Shown: piece by piece, positions 17,445 through 25,661 of the stretch
How the letters are laid out: the number at the start of each line of letters is the position of its first letter
Position numbering within the stretch: position 1 is the stretch's first letter
Source: Amycolatopsis azurea DSM 43854
GTDB taxonomy: Bacteria > Actinomycetota > Actinomycetes > Mycobacteriales > Pseudonocardiaceae
Assembly: GCF_001995215.1 (NCBI RefSeq)
Contig: NZ_MUXN01000027.1
Coordinates: 62,001-126,000, forward strand
Direction: 5' to 3'
DNA: 64,000 nucleotides
Position numbers and translations under genes: made by a program
The notes under the pieces: generated by a model
Seen by the model: only the letters and a program-made list of their open reading frames with translations
Told to the model about the DNA's origin: nothing
Database searches by the model: none

Positions 17445-17473
17445 AGTGTAGCGACTCCGAAAGGCACCGGAAA
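17445..17473 (-). promoter_or_regulatory. Candidate promoter for the leader ORF and EF-G paralogue
   Basis: On the minus strand TTTCCG (17473-17468) is followed after 17 bp by TACACT (17450-17445), a housekeeping-type arrangement. It is placed about 35 bp before the leader ORF start and 18 bp after the end of the upstream serine hydrolase gene. Confidence 0.45.
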
Positions 17474-17491
17474 CCGGTTTTCCACCAACGG

Positions 17492-18628
17492 TCACTTGCA
17501 GAAGGCAGTGTCCACTGTGGCCATCACGGCCTTGCTCCCCTGCTTGGCGTCACCGAAGACTCCCGGCACCGCCGTCACCGCGAGCCCGACGGTGCGGCCG
17601 TCTTCCGTGGCCCCACCGCGGGTTTCGAACCCGGGGATGTCCCCGCCATGGCCCCAGTACACCCCGCCACAGCTGAGCGGGATGCTCATCAATCCCAGCC
17701 CGTACTTCGAGCCCGGGAACAAGGGGGCGTCGACGGTTTTCCGCATTTCGGCGAGCTGCGCGGCGGGCAGCAGCCCGCCGTCGAGCAGCACCCGGAAGAA
17801 CCTGCCGAGGTCGCTGGGCGTCGAGATCAACTGCCCGGCCGCGCCGCCCCAGGACGGATCCAGCTCGGTCGCGTCGACCACCCTGCCGGTGGCGGAGTCG
17901 CCGGTCGCGTAACCCTGCGGGTGCCGTCCGCGGATGGTCTGGTCTCCGGCCTGCGGCCAATACGTGTGCTTCAGTCCCGCCTTCTTGATCGCTCGTTCGG
18001 TGATCTGTTCCTGCACCGGACGCCCCGTCACCTTCTCGATCACCATTCCCGCCAGCAGGTAGCCCGTGTTGCTGTACGCCCAGCCCGCGCCGGGCGCGAA
18101 CTTCGCCGGATGACTCAACCCCAAGGCGAGCAGCTCGTGGTTCGGGATGTAGCGGTGCTGTACCTGCTCGAAATCCGACAACCCGAGGTAGTCGGCGTAA
18201 TCGGCCAGCCCGCTGGTGTGCTGGAGCAGGTGCCGGACGGTGATCTTGGTGGCGTCGATGCCCTCCCCTCGCACGATCCCCGGCAGGTACTTCTCGATCG
18301 GCGCGTCCAGCTCGACCTTGCCCTCGGCCACGAGCTGGAGGACGGTGACCGCGGTGAACGCCTTGGTGCTGCTACCCGCGCGGACCGAGCCGTCCTTCGG
18401 GACCGGGACCCGCCGATCGATCCGCGACGATCCCGCGACCAGCGACGTCGACCGCCTGCCGTCGCTCACGTAGGCCAGGGCCGCCGGAAACTTCTCCTGA
18501 CGCACCAACGCGTCGAGTCCCTGCCGCAGCCCAGCCCCGTCGGCCGGGGCCGCGTCCGCGGCCGTTGTCCACGAAGCTCCCAGCAGGCCGGCCACAGTCA
18601 GGACCACGACGCCCTTGCGCACCGTCAT
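17492..18628 (-). CDS. Secreted class C beta-lactamase-fold serine hydrolase
   Basis: A 378-residue protein with a signal peptide (VRKGVVVLTVAGLLGASW to ADAAP). Catalytic motifs of the AmpC/D-Ala-D-Ala carboxypeptidase family are present: SSTK (SxxK) near residue 88, YSNT (YxN) in the middle and HGGDIPG (HxG) near the C-terminus. It probably acts outside the membrane on cell wall peptides, D-amino-acid peptides or beta-lactams. GGAG precedes the ATG. An 18-bp perfect palindrome lies 85 bp upstream, and nearly the same sequence stands before the ABC exporter genes at 43172. Confidence 0.88.
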   Translation of the reverse strand: MTVRKGVVVLTVAGLLGASWTTAADAAPADGAGLRQGLDALVRQEKFPAALAYVSDGRRSTSLVAGSSRIDRRVPVPKDGSVRAGSSTKAFTAVTVLQLVAEGKVELDAPIEKYLPGIVRGEGIDATKITVRHLLQHTSGLADYADYLGLSDFEQVQHRYIPNHELLALGLSHPAKFAPGAGWAYSNTGYLLAGMVIEKVTGRPVQEQITERAIKKAGLKHTYWPQAGDQTIRGRHPQGYATGDSATGRVVDATELDPSWGGAAGQLISTPSDLGRFFRVLLDGGLLPAAQLAEMRKTVDAPLFPGSKYGLGLMSIPLSCGGVYWGHGGDIPGFETRGGATEDGRTVGLAVTAVPGVFGDAKQGSKAVMATVDTAFCK

Positions 18629-18713
18629 TCACACTCCTTGCTCGTTCGGATCGATGCCTACGACCCTGCCCGAGCAAGGCGCGAAGATCAGGAGTGCTGA
18701 CCGCCGAATCGCG

Positions 18714-18731
18714 GGTAGCGCTGGCGCTACC
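18714..18731. promoter_or_regulatory. Perfect palindromic operator, GGTAGCGCTGGCGCTACC
   Basis: An 18-bp perfect palindrome, 85 bp upstream of the beta-lactamase-fold hydrolase. A copy with 16 of 18 bases identical lies at 43172-43189, 87 bp before the ABC ATPase start. The shared sequence and spacing mark it as a specific activator or repressor site, possibly for the NarL-type regulator at 47570. Confidence 0.7.
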
Positions 18732-18807
18732 GAGGCGAATTTTTTCGGACCAGAATTCGTCCCACCATTGTCCGCGCGGGACACTGCTCGCTAAAGTCAG
18801 TTCGATA

Positions 18808-18823
18808 AGTGGACTAGACCACC
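18808..18823 (+). promoter_or_regulatory. DasR-like (dre) site
   Basis: AGTGGACTAGACCACC matches 14 of 16 positions of the dre consensus AGTGGTCTAGACCACT. It lies 18 bp before the start codon of the gene at 18842 and overlaps a possible -10 (GATAAGT), as expected for repression by the GlcNAc-responsive regulator DasR. Confidence 0.6.
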
Positions 18824-18841
18824 CGAGGCCGGGAGGCGACG

Positions 18842-19336
18842 ATGCCCCTCGACGAACAGCAGACCTGGGCACTGCTGCGAGAACTGGACGAACCCGGCCA
18901 CTGGGAGGTGCCACACGACTTCGACAGGCCGGTCGAGCGGGCACGCTTCGAGCGGCTGGCCGAGGGACTGGAACGGCGATTCGACTGCTCCTGCGACGTC
19001 GACCGCAACGTCCAGGACGCCAGTCATCTCGGCAGGATCGTGATCCCGGCGAGCGCGACCTCCGCTCCGGACCAGGTGACCGTCACGGTCAGCAATTTCG
19101 GCGGGCTCGTCGCGGTGACACTGGGGAATCCGGGCAGCTACGACGAAGACGAGGAGCAGGAGTTCTTCCCGCTGCGGGATCGAAGACGGGTCGAAGACGA
19201 ACTGGAAGCGCTCGGCTACCTGCCCGTCTCCGAACATCCGCTGTGGACCAAGTACAACGGGATCAGCGGCTTCGACGCCCTCTACCCGCCGGACCGGCCG
19301 CCGTCGTGGTGGGACCGGTTCTTCGACTACCTCTGA
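18842..19336 (+). CDS. Hypothetical acidic protein under a DasR-like site
   Basis: A 164-residue acidic protein with no signal peptide. It has an N-terminal helical part (EQQTWALLRELDEPGHWEV), a beta-rich middle (DQVTVTVSNFGGLVAVTLG) and an aromatic C-terminus (PPSWWDRFFDYL). The layout resembles small cytoplasmic actinobacterial proteins with immunity-like folds, but no family is recognised. GGGAGGCGAC precedes the ATG. The dre-like site just upstream suggests control by amino sugars. It overlaps the convergent gene at 19327 by ten bases. Confidence 0.75.
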   Translation: MPLDEQQTWALLRELDEPGHWEVPHDFDRPVERARFERLAEGLERRFDCSCDVDRNVQDASHLGRIVIPASATSAPDQVTVTVSNFGGLVAVTLGNPGSYDEDEEQEFFPLRDRRRVEDELEALGYLPVSEHPLWTKYNGISGFDALYPPDRPPSWWDRFFDYL

Positions 19337-19695
19337 ACGTCGCTCGACACGAGCGCGCACGCGAGTTCCGCCGCGTTCCGCGCGCTGACGAGCACCTCGT
19401 CGAAGGGGAGCCCGGCGGCCTCGCGATCGATCGCGATCCGCAGCGCCGGAACTCCCCTGCGGACCGACACCAGCTGCCGGATCCCCGTCCCCAGGCCCCA
19501 GTAGCCCACCTTCAGCACCCCGCTGACCAGCACTCCTGCCCGCCCTCCGCGCGCTCGTCCCACCGGAGCGTCGACGAGTTCGACGGCCCTGATCACCGCC
19601 TGCGGCACGACCACTTCGTCGCGCCACACAGCCAGCCTCTCCCAGGCCGAGAACCTCACTCGCACGCTGCCACCGGCGATGTCGATCGTCGCCAT
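19327..19695 (-). CDS. Hypothetical protein, possible PH-like fold
   Basis: A 122-residue, mostly beta protein: VRVRFSAWERLAVWRDEVVVP, then AVIRAVELVDAP, then LRIAIDREAAGLPFDEVLVSA, ending in a helix. This strand pattern with a final helix resembles bacterial pleckstrin-homology-like domains; that is inference from pattern. The ATG at 19695 is chosen because AAGGTGGTCAGG precedes it. It is divergent from the GntR gene at 19767, and the 71-bp intergenic region holds direct repeats that could serve both. Confidence 0.6.
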   Translation of the reverse strand: MATIDIAGGSVRVRFSAWERLAVWRDEVVVPQAVIRAVELVDAPVGRARGGRAGVLVSGVLKVGYWGLGTGIRQLVSVRRGVPALRIAIDREAAGLPFDEVLVSARNAAELACALVSSDVQR

Positions 19696-19734
19696 CCTGA
19701 CCACCTTCCCCTGATAGCTAGCTGATGTAGTTGT

Positions 19735-19752
19735 TATAGCAAGTGTATAGCA
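19735..19752 (+). promoter_or_regulatory. Direct repeat TATAGCA, candidate GntR (YtrA-type) site
   Basis: TATAGCA occurs twice with an 11-bp period (19735-19741 and 19746-19752), about one helical turn apart, in an AT-rich promoter region just before the GntR gene. This is consistent with autoregulation. Confidence 0.4.
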
Positions 19753-19766
19753 GATATCCTTGACGG

Positions 19767-20162
19767 GTGTTGCTGACTCTCGACCTCGACAGCGAGGTTC
19801 CGATCTACCAGCAGATCCGCGACCGGATCGTCGAAGCCGTCGCCGACGGCGCGCTGGCCGAGGGCACCGCCTTGCCCTCCACGCGGCAGCTCGGCGCCGA
19901 TCTCGGGATCAACTTCCACACCGTCAACAAGGCCTACGACCTGCTGCGGACACAGGGGTTCATCCGGATCAACCGCAAGACCGGCGCGGTCGTCCGGCGG
20001 GACGCGTCGTCCGGACCGGCGGAGGACGGTTACGCGGACGAGTGGCAGGAACGCCTGCGCACCCTCCTCGCGGAAGCCGTCGCGCTCGGCCTAGGCCCGC
20101 GCGAGGTGACGAGCCGGTGCGAGACGGTGCTGGACTCCTTCGCGGTGAGCACCCACCGATGA
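19767..20162 (+). CDS. GntR-family regulator, YtrA subfamily
   Basis: A 131-residue protein. The winged helix covers residues 10-75 (VPIYQQIRDRIVEAVADGAL, LPSTRQLGADLGINFHTVNKAYDLL). The short helical C-terminus without a large effector domain is typical of the YtrA subfamily, which usually regulates an adjacent membrane or ABC gene and itself. The start is the GTG at 19767. The TGA overlaps the next ATG by two bases, so it is coupled to the membrane protein downstream. Confidence 0.9.
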   Translation: MLLTLDLDSEVPIYQQIRDRIVEAVADGALAEGTALPSTRQLGADLGINFHTVNKAYDLLRTQGFIRINRKTGAVVRRDASSGPAEDGYADEWQERLRTLLAEAVALGLGPREVTSRCETVLDSFAVSTHR

Positions 20163-21187
20163 CCGGACCGAGCTGGCTGCACCTGGCCCTGATCGCGGCC
20201 ATCGCGGCCGCCTTCGGCTCGGGACCGGCACTGGCCCGGCCGACACTCCCCTTCGGCGTCCGGATCCCCGCCGGGCGCGCCGGTGACCCCGCCATCGCAC
20301 GCGCGCGCCGTCGCTACAACCGGGGCATCGCGGCGGGCGCGGTCCTCGCCTGCGCACTCGTTCTCACCGGCTGGACGACGCGAATCGACCTCGTCATCGT
20401 CGGCCTCGCCGCGCTCTACGCGGTGCTCGGCAGCCTGGCGCATCGGTCGATCGTCGCCGCGAAACGCGACGGCGGCTGGTACGCCGGGACACGACAGGCC
20501 GTCGCCACCGACACCTCACTGCGCTCGGATCCGATTCGTCCACAGTGGATTCTTCTGGCGCTGTCGGCGCTGCTCGCCGTCGTCACGGCCGCCATCGGCC
20601 TGGCCAAGGACAAGACGGGCTACTCGACGGTCTTCGCACAGGCTCTGGTCGTCGTCCTGGTCTCGCTCCTGACCCTCGCGATCTCACGGGCCCGCCCCGA
20701 GATCGACGCCGCACAGCCTGCCGCGTCGGCGTCGCGGTATCGGGAGTACCTGCACGGCGTGCTCAGCTTGCTGCTGGTGTCCGCCGGCTGCGCCAACGCG
20801 ACGCTGCTCGTCGTTTCGCTCCAGCTGTGGGAGATCGTCGAAACGACCGTGCCGGTCACGGTCGTGGCGTACCTGCCGCTGCTCGCCGCCTTCCTCGCCT
20901 GGATCGGCTTCTCCCTCCGCTCCGGCGACGCCGGGCACCGCCTGTCCCCCACCGGCGGCGAACCCGAAACCCGCTACGAACAACGCGACGACGACCGCCA
21001 CTGGTACGCGGCCGGGATGGTCTACCTGAACCGGAACGACCCGGCGCTGCTGGTGCACCGGCGGGTCGGCACCTACTGGACGCTCAACCTCGGGCATCCG
21101 GTCGCCTGGCTGGTTCTCCTCGTCGTCGCCGTCGTCGGAGTGCTCGCAGGATTCGGCGTCGTGACTCTCCCGGCCAAGGACGGCTGA
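20159..21187 (+). CDS. DUF1648/DUF5808-type membrane protein
   Basis: A 342-residue integral membrane protein with about 7 or 8 hydrophobic helices. Near the C-terminus the motif DRHWYAAGMVYLNRNDPALL, followed by VHRRVGTYWTLNLGHP, is the DUF5808 signature. Proteins of this group are often paired with YtrA-type GntR regulators; their function is unknown and may be sensing or envelope stress. The start overlaps the regulator's stop, indicating one transcript. Confidence 0.8.
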   Translation: MTGPSWLHLALIAAIAAAFGSGPALARPTLPFGVRIPAGRAGDPAIARARRRYNRGIAAGAVLACALVLTGWTTRIDLVIVGLAALYAVLGSLAHRSIVAAKRDGGWYAGTRQAVATDTSLRSDPIRPQWILLALSALLAVVTAAIGLAKDKTGYSTVFAQALVVVLVSLLTLAISRARPEIDAAQPAASASRYREYLHGVLSLLLVSAGCANATLLVVSLQLWEIVETTVPVTVVAYLPLLAAFLAWIGFSLRSGDAGHRLSPTGGEPETRYEQRDDDRHWYAAGMVYLNRNDPALLVHRRVGTYWTLNLGHPVAWLVLLVVAVVGVLAGFGVVTLPAKDG

Positions 21188-21241
21188 GCCTGATCACCGG
21201 GTGTGATCAGAGGTGTCCGGGCCGCTCGTTACCCTGAGGCA

Positions 21242-21619
21242 ATGACGTCGCAGAAAACCCCTCAAACGATGAAGCCCGCGACAGCGGCGAAGAAGCTGGG
21301 TGTGTACCTCGAGGCCACCCCGGCGGAGTTCCAGGAGGGTGTCGTCTCCCGCGACGAGCTGAACGCGTTGCAGGCCGAACCTCCTGAGTGGCTGCGCGAC
21401 CTGCGCCGCAACGGGCCGCACCCGCGGCCGGTCATCGCGGCGAAGCTGGGTATCTCCATCAGCGGTCTGGCGCGGGGTGGGATCACCGACGCCCTCACCA
21501 CCGAGCAGATCGACGCGGTCAAGACCGAGAACCCCGACTGGCTGAAGCGGGAACGCGAGACCCAGGCCGAGGTCCGCAAGGAAGAGGCGCGGCTGAAGGC
21601 CTCCCAAAACGAGAAGTAG
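21242..21619 (+). CDS. DUF5997 family protein
   Basis: A 125-residue cytoplasmic protein beginning MTSQKTPQTMKPATAAKKLG, a hallmark of DUF5997, with a conserved middle (GVVSRDELNALQAEPPEWL) and a Lys/Glu-rich end. Function is unknown. In actinobacteria it is commonly next to a LysR-substrate-domain protein, and that partner is convergent here at 21754. The ATG at 21242 is chosen by family N-terminus. Confidence 0.88.
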   Translation: MTSQKTPQTMKPATAAKKLGVYLEATPAEFQEGVVSRDELNALQAEPPEWLRDLRRNGPHPRPVIAAKLGISISGLARGGITDALTTEQIDAVKTENPDWLKRERETQAEVRKEEARLKASQNEK

Positions 21620-21658
21620 GTCGTGTCCGGCGAGCCATGAAGTGCTTCGACGCGCCCG

Positions 21659-21697
21659 ATGTGGCACTGGGGACTTTGAGCGTCCCCAATGCCACAT
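21659..21697. repeat. Intergenic palindrome between convergent genes
   Basis: ATGTGGCACTGGGGAC (21659-21674) pairs with GTCCCCAATGCCACAT (21682-21697) with one mismatch, around a seven-base loop. It sits between DUF5997 and the LysR-type gene and could terminate both transcripts. Confidence 0.65.
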
Positions 21698-21753
21698 TGG
21701 TAGCTTGCGGCGCGAAAGCCCGCCGCCGTGAAGTTGATCGACTCAGGACCCGA

Positions 21754-22515
21754 CTAGCCTCGTCGAGGCGGCTTCCCGCGTTTCCCGCCCTTGGGAGCGC
21801 CACGCCGCCCGGGCGGCGGCTTCCGGCCGCCTGTCTGGGGGCGGTTGCCCTTCGCCGGGGTCTTCTTCTCCGGTGTCTCCTTTTCGGGCTTTTCCTGGAC
21901 CTGCTGCCTGCCGCGGGTGCTGTTGACGGTCCGGCCCCGGACGATCCCGATGAACCGCTCCATCAGGTCGCTGGTCTCGTCGTCCGGCCACGACAGCGCG
22001 ACGCCGGACTCCGGCGTACCGGAGATCGGGCGGTAGGTCAGGTCACGCCGGTGGTGCAGGCGCGCGAGGGACTGCGGGACGACCAGGAGCCCGACACCGG
22101 CGGCGACCAGCTCGATCGCGTCCGCCGTGGTGGCGGGGCGCTCCAGCGCGGGTTTCCCGGGCGGCCGCTCCCAGTCCAGCGTGTCGTCGAGCGGATGCAG
22201 CACGATGTCGTCGGCGATGTCGTCGACGGAGACCTCGTCCGCGGCGGCGACCAGATGGTCCTTGGGGACGACCACCACGGTCGTCTCGGTGTAGAGCGGG
22301 ATCGCGTGCAGGCCCTCGCGGTCGATCGGGAGGCGCAGCAGGACGGCGTCCACCTCGCGGTCCCGGACGAGTGCCGCGGCTTCGCCCGCGGTCGTCTGGA
22401 CGAGGTCGAGCGGGACGTCGGGCGACCGCTCGGCCCAGATCCGGACCCACTTCGAGGGCGTCACGCCGGGGACGTACGCGAGCTTGAAGGAGGCGGGTGT
22501 GTCCGGGCCGGTCAT
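21754..22515 (-). CDS. LysR substrate-binding-domain protein without a DNA-binding domain
   Basis: A 253-residue protein. Residues 1-200 form a LysR-type periplasmic-binding fold (FKLAYVPGVTPSKWVRIWAE, VDAVLLRLPIDREGL, GVGLLVVPQSLARLHHR). No helix-turn-helix precedes it. The last 50 residues are a Lys/Arg/Pro/Gly-rich tail (KNRPQ-type run, then RRGAPKGGKRGKPPRRG), which may bind nucleic acid or RNA polymerase. The ATG at 22515 lacks a ribosome binding site, and TAACCT lies about 10 bases upstream, so the mRNA is probably leaderless. It is convergent with DUF5997. Confidence 0.82.
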   Translation of the reverse strand: MTGPDTPASFKLAYVPGVTPSKWVRIWAERSPDVPLDLVQTTAGEAAALVRDREVDAVLLRLPIDREGLHAIPLYTETTVVVVPKDHLVAAADEVSVDDIADDIVLHPLDDTLDWERPPGKPALERPATTADAIELVAAGVGLLVVPQSLARLHHRRDLTYRPISGTPESGVALSWPDDETSDLMERFIGIVRGRTVNSTRGRQQVQEKPEKETPEKKTPAKGNRPQTGGRKPPPGRRGAPKGGKRGKPPRRG

Positions 22516-22628
22516 GGAGGCAAGGTTACCGGGCGTGATCTCGTCGGCCGCGGGGGTCGTGAGTGGCGGTCCTGCGAATCGCGAACGCCACGCCACCTTG
22601 GCCCGGCGCGGTTTGGCGGGTCGGCGGT

Positions 22629-22681
22629 GTTGTGAAAGCCACTTTCACAACGTTGAAGGTTGTGAAAGCCACTTTCACAAC
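22629..22681. repeat. Two identical 23-bp palindromes separated by GTTGAAG
   Basis: GTTGTGAAAG-CCA-CTTTCACAAC occurs at 22629-22651 and again at 22659-22681. The spacer GTTGAAG is the same as that of the related palindrome pair at 33279. The pair lies in the intergenic region upstream of the LysR-domain gene. Confidence 0.85.
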
Positions 22682-22706
22682 CTTCCAAAGCAAGCAAGCC
22701 GGTACA

Positions 22707-22751
22707 TGAAGGCCCCCTTCCTTGCGTTAGGCGCAAGGAAGGGGGCCTTCA
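22707..22751. repeat. 20-bp perfect palindrome, GAAGGCC type
   Basis: TGAAGGCCCCCTTCCTTGCG (22707-22726) and its exact inverse (22732-22751) flank a five-base loop. It is the second member of the palindrome array between 22.6 and 22.92 kb. Confidence 0.85.
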
Positions 22752-22766
22752 CGTACTTCCCAAGGT

Positions 22767-22813
22767 GTGAAGGCCGAATTTCCTCGGCTGAGCCGAGGGA
22801 AGGGGGCCTTCAC
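22767..22813. repeat. Imperfect 23-bp palindrome, GTGAAGGCC type
   Basis: The arms 22767-22789 and 22791-22813 share the outer GTGAAGGCC and inner CCTCGGCT, with four mismatches between. It has the same outer sequence as the neighbouring palindromes. Confidence 0.7.
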
Positions 22814-22867
22814 GCGCAACCGCTGTGACTGCTGGTGCATGTGGGACGAATGTGGCAATCGTCGATT

Positions 22868-22918
22868 CCGTGAAGGCCTCCTTGAGGGACTCTGGGTCCC
22901 TCAAGGAGGCCTTCACGG
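22868..22918. repeat. 23-bp perfect palindrome downstream of the GH2 gene
   Basis: The arms 22868-22890 and 22896-22918 are exact inverses (outer CCGTGAAGGCC, inner TGAGGGAC) around a five-base loop. It ends 10 bp before the stop codon of the minus-strand GH2 gene and is well placed to terminate that operon. Confidence 0.8.
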
Positions 22919-22928
22919 ACCGGACCGG

Positions 22929-25652
22929 CTAGGGAGCCCAGGCCGCCGAGACCGCCCACACCACGTCCTGGTCGTACGAAGCCGGGTTGTCGAACGGGTG
23001 GCCACCGCCGCTGGTGGCGACGAAGACCTCCTCGGCGTAGTGCCGCATGTTCGTGCCCAGTTCGTTGACCGACGCGAGCCGCACCCCACCGGCACCGGGC
23101 TGGGCGCAGAACGTCGCGTCCCTCCGGAACAGGTCGGTGTTGTCGTTCGTACCCAGCCGCACCCGGAAGTCCGCGTGCCGCAGGAACTGGCCCGGATAGT
23201 TGCGCGCCTCCAGGGAGTAGCACGACGGATCCGCGAGACCGCGCCGCACGACGAACGTCGCGTCCGCCTTCAGCAGCGCCGCACTCGACGCGTTCACCAC
23301 GTCCGTCCGCGCCAGGCCGTCACGGTGCCGCAGGAAGCGGTCGGTGAAGCCCGGTGTCGTCACCTTGAACGACCGTGCCTGGTCCAGCGGCAGGTCGGCG
23401 CCGCTGCGCCAGAGCGGGACCGAAGCCGCCCACGTCGTGTCCTCCGCGAAGCTCGACGGCGTGTCCCACGGGTTCGAACCGCCGCTGCGCGCGAGATAGA
23501 CGGTCTCGGCGTAGTGACGGATGTAGGCGCCGCGCTGGTTGAACGACTCCAGCGCCGTCCCGCCCGCGCCTTCCCTCGCGCAGAAGGTCGCGTCTCCGGC
23601 GAACAGGGCCGAGCCGTCGTTCGCGTCCTTGCGGATCCTCGACGACGCGTGCCGCAGGAACTGCCCGGGGTAGTTCCGCGACTCGAACGACAGGCACGAC
23701 GCGTCGGCCAGCCCCTGCCGGGCCCAGAACGTCGCGTCCTTCTTGGCGACGTCCGCGCTCCCCTCGCCCAAGACGTCGGTCCTGACGAAGTCGGCCTGGT
23801 GCCGCAGGTAGCGATCCGTGTAGCCCGCCGTGGTGACCCGCAGCGAGATCGGCTCGCCCCGGCCCACCTCGGTGCCCTTGGCGATGGCGAGCACCTTCTG
23901 GTTGATCTCGCGCACCCGCGCCTCGGTCATCTTCAGCACGCGGCGGTCGTAGGTGTAGAAACCGTTGACCTCGTTCTCGACGTCGTACGGCTCGGTGTAC
24001 ACCGACGCGGAAAGCCCTCGGCCGTGCACCATCCGCCCGACCTGCTTGGTGATCTCCACGTACCGGTTCGTCAGCGACGTCTCGTCCGGGTACAGCGCGC
24101 CGTACGCGAAACCCTTGCCGGGTTCCCATTCGTGCCCGGTGACGCGCCTGCCGAGGCCGCCGTACTCCCCCAGCACCGCGACCCGCCTCGCGTCGGGTTG
24201 CCTGGTTCCGGTGGAGATCTGGTAGGCGTGGTCGTCGATCACGTCGCCGTTGCCCGGGTCCGGATCGGACACGCAGCAGTTGGATCCGGAGTTGTGATTG
24301 ATCAGCCGGGTGTCGTCGATCGAGCGGACCAGGTCGACGATCCGGCCGGCGTCGTACTCTCCCCAGCCTTCGTTGAACGGCACCCATTGCACGATCGACG
24401 TGATGCCCTTGTGCTGGTCGATCATCCGCCGCAGTTCGGATTCGTAGTTCGCGTGCCCGTTCGGGACCTCGTCGATCGAGTCGAGCGCGGGCATGTCCTG
24501 CCAGACCATCAGGCCGAGCTTGTCCGCGTGGTAGAACCACCGCGCCGGTTCGACCTTGATGTGCTTGCGGACCATGTTGAAGCCCAGCGCCTTCTGGCGT
24601 TCGAGGTCGAACCGCAGCGCCGCGTCGGTCGGCGCGGTGTAGATGCCGTCCGGCCAGTACCCCTGGTCGAGGGTGCCGATCTGGAAGACGAACTTGCCGT
24701 TGAGCAGCGGCCGCATCACGCCGCCGACCATCGCCTTGCCCAGCGAACGCATCCCGAAGTACCCGGTGACGACGTCGCCGCCCGGCAGGCGCACCCGCAG
24801 GTCGTAGAGGAACGGATCGTCCGGTGACCACAAGCGCGCGTTCGGCACCGGGACCCGGAGATGAGATCCGACGGCGCCGGTGGCGGTGCCGACGACCTGA
24901 CCACCGGAAAGAACTTCGGCGGTCGCCTGCTGCCCGGCCGTGCCCTGGACGACGAGGTCGAGCGCGCCGCCTGGGACGTCAGGGGTGGTGTCGAGCCGGG
25001 TGATGTGCTCGGCCCGGACCGGTTCCAGCCACACGGTCTGCCAGATCCCCGACGCCGCCGTGTAGAAGATGCCGCTGGGCGTCTTGCGCTGTTTCCCGAC
25101 CGGGTACCGGCTGCCGTCGACCGGCGACGCGACGCCGACGACGATCTCGTTCTCCCCCGCCTTCAGCGCCGGGGTGATGTCGAACGAGAACGCGTCGAAA
25201 CCGCCGGTGTGGCTCCCGATCGACGTCCCGTTGACCCAGACCCGGGTCTCCCAGGTGACGGCACCGAAGTTGAGCTTGACCCGGCGTCCGTCCCAAGTGG
25301 ACGGAACGGTGAACGTCCGGCGGTAGAACATGTTGTCCTCGTGCCGTTTGATCCCCGAAAGCATCGACTCGATCGGGTAAGGCACGAGGACGTTCTCACT
25401 CAGCGGCCTGCCGATCGGCGGCGAGTTCAGGTTCGGCGCTCCGGTGAACCCCCAGGTCCCGTTGAGGTTGAGCCATTCCGAGCGCACCAGCTGCGGGCGC
25501 GGGTACTCGGGCAGCGCGTTCGACGGCGAGACCTGGTCCGTCCACGGGGTCGGGAGCGGGACCGGGGCGGCTTGTGCGACGGGGACGAGTGTCGTCGCGG
25601 CGGCCAGCAGACCGGCCACGACGCTCAGGGCGCGTGCGGTTCTTCGGTGCAT
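22929..25652 (-). CDS. Secreted GH2 glycosidase with two AbfB domains, candidate beta-D-galactofuranosidase
   Basis: A 907-residue protein with a signal peptide (residues 1-29). GH2 domains follow: jelly-roll sugar-binding (about 55-210), Ig-like (211-305) and TIM barrel (306-595). VPFNEGWGEYD places the acid/base Glu at 428; LGEYGG places the probable nucleophile Glu at 496. Two tandem AbfB-type (CBM42) domains follow, about 600-748 and 757-905, each with FLRH or YLRH, NYPGQFLRH and DATF motifs. AbfB domains bind furanose side chains. The gene is last in an operon with a YtfQRT-YjfF-type importer, a galactofuranose transporter in E. coli, and some Streptomyces galactofuranosidases belong to GH2. 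Beta-galactosidase or arabinofuranosidase activity remains possible. Confidence 0.85.
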   Translation of the reverse strand: MHRRTARALSVVAGLLAAATTLVPVAQAAPVPLPTPWTDQVSPSNALPEYPRPQLVRSEWLNLNGTWGFTGAPNLNSPPIGRPLSENVLVPYPIESMLSGIKRHEDNMFYRRTFTVPSTWDGRRVKLNFGAVTWETRVWVNGTSIGSHTGGFDAFSFDITPALKAGENEIVVGVASPVDGSRYPVGKQRKTPSGIFYTAASGIWQTVWLEPVRAEHITRLDTTPDVPGGALDLVVQGTAGQQATAEVLSGGQVVGTATGAVGSHLRVPVPNARLWSPDDPFLYDLRVRLPGGDVVTGYFGMRSLGKAMVGGVMRPLLNGKFVFQIGTLDQGYWPDGIYTAPTDAALRFDLERQKALGFNMVRKHIKVEPARWFYHADKLGLMVWQDMPALDSIDEVPNGHANYESELRRMIDQHKGITSIVQWVPFNEGWGEYDAGRIVDLVRSIDDTRLINHNSGSNCCVSDPDPGNGDVIDDHAYQISTGTRQPDARRVAVLGEYGGLGRRVTGHEWEPGKGFAYGALYPDETSLTNRYVEITKQVGRMVHGRGLSASVYTEPYDVENEVNGFYTYDRRVLKMTEARVREINQKVLAIAKGTEVGRGEPISLRVTTAGYTDRYLRHQADFVRTDVLGEGSADVAKKDATFWARQGLADASCLSFESRNYPGQFLRHASSRIRKDANDGSALFAGDATFCAREGAGGTALESFNQRGAYIRHYAETVYLARSGGSNPWDTPSSFAEDTTWAASVPLWRSGADLPLDQARSFKVTTPGFTDRFLRHRDGLARTDVVNASSAALLKADATFVVRRGLADPSCYSLEARNYPGQFLRHADFRVRLGTNDNTDLFRRDATFCAQPGAGGVRLASVNELGTNMRHYAEEVFVATSGGGHPFDNPASYDQDVVWAVSAAWAP

Positions 25653-25661
25653 GCGATCTCC

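Noticed and set aside
17294..17488. 64-codon minus-strand frame overlapping the leader region
   Set aside because: The 34-codon GTG frame has the better ribosome binding site and position; this one starts inside the promoter.
22629..22918. CRISPR array
   Set aside because: The units are palindromes of different sequence and spacing, with no constant repeat plus variable spacer pattern and no cas genes.
22767..24827. 686-codon plus-strand frame
   Set aside because: It is antisense to the GH2 gene, with Val/Arg/Asp/Gly-rich composition typical of high-GC reverse frames.
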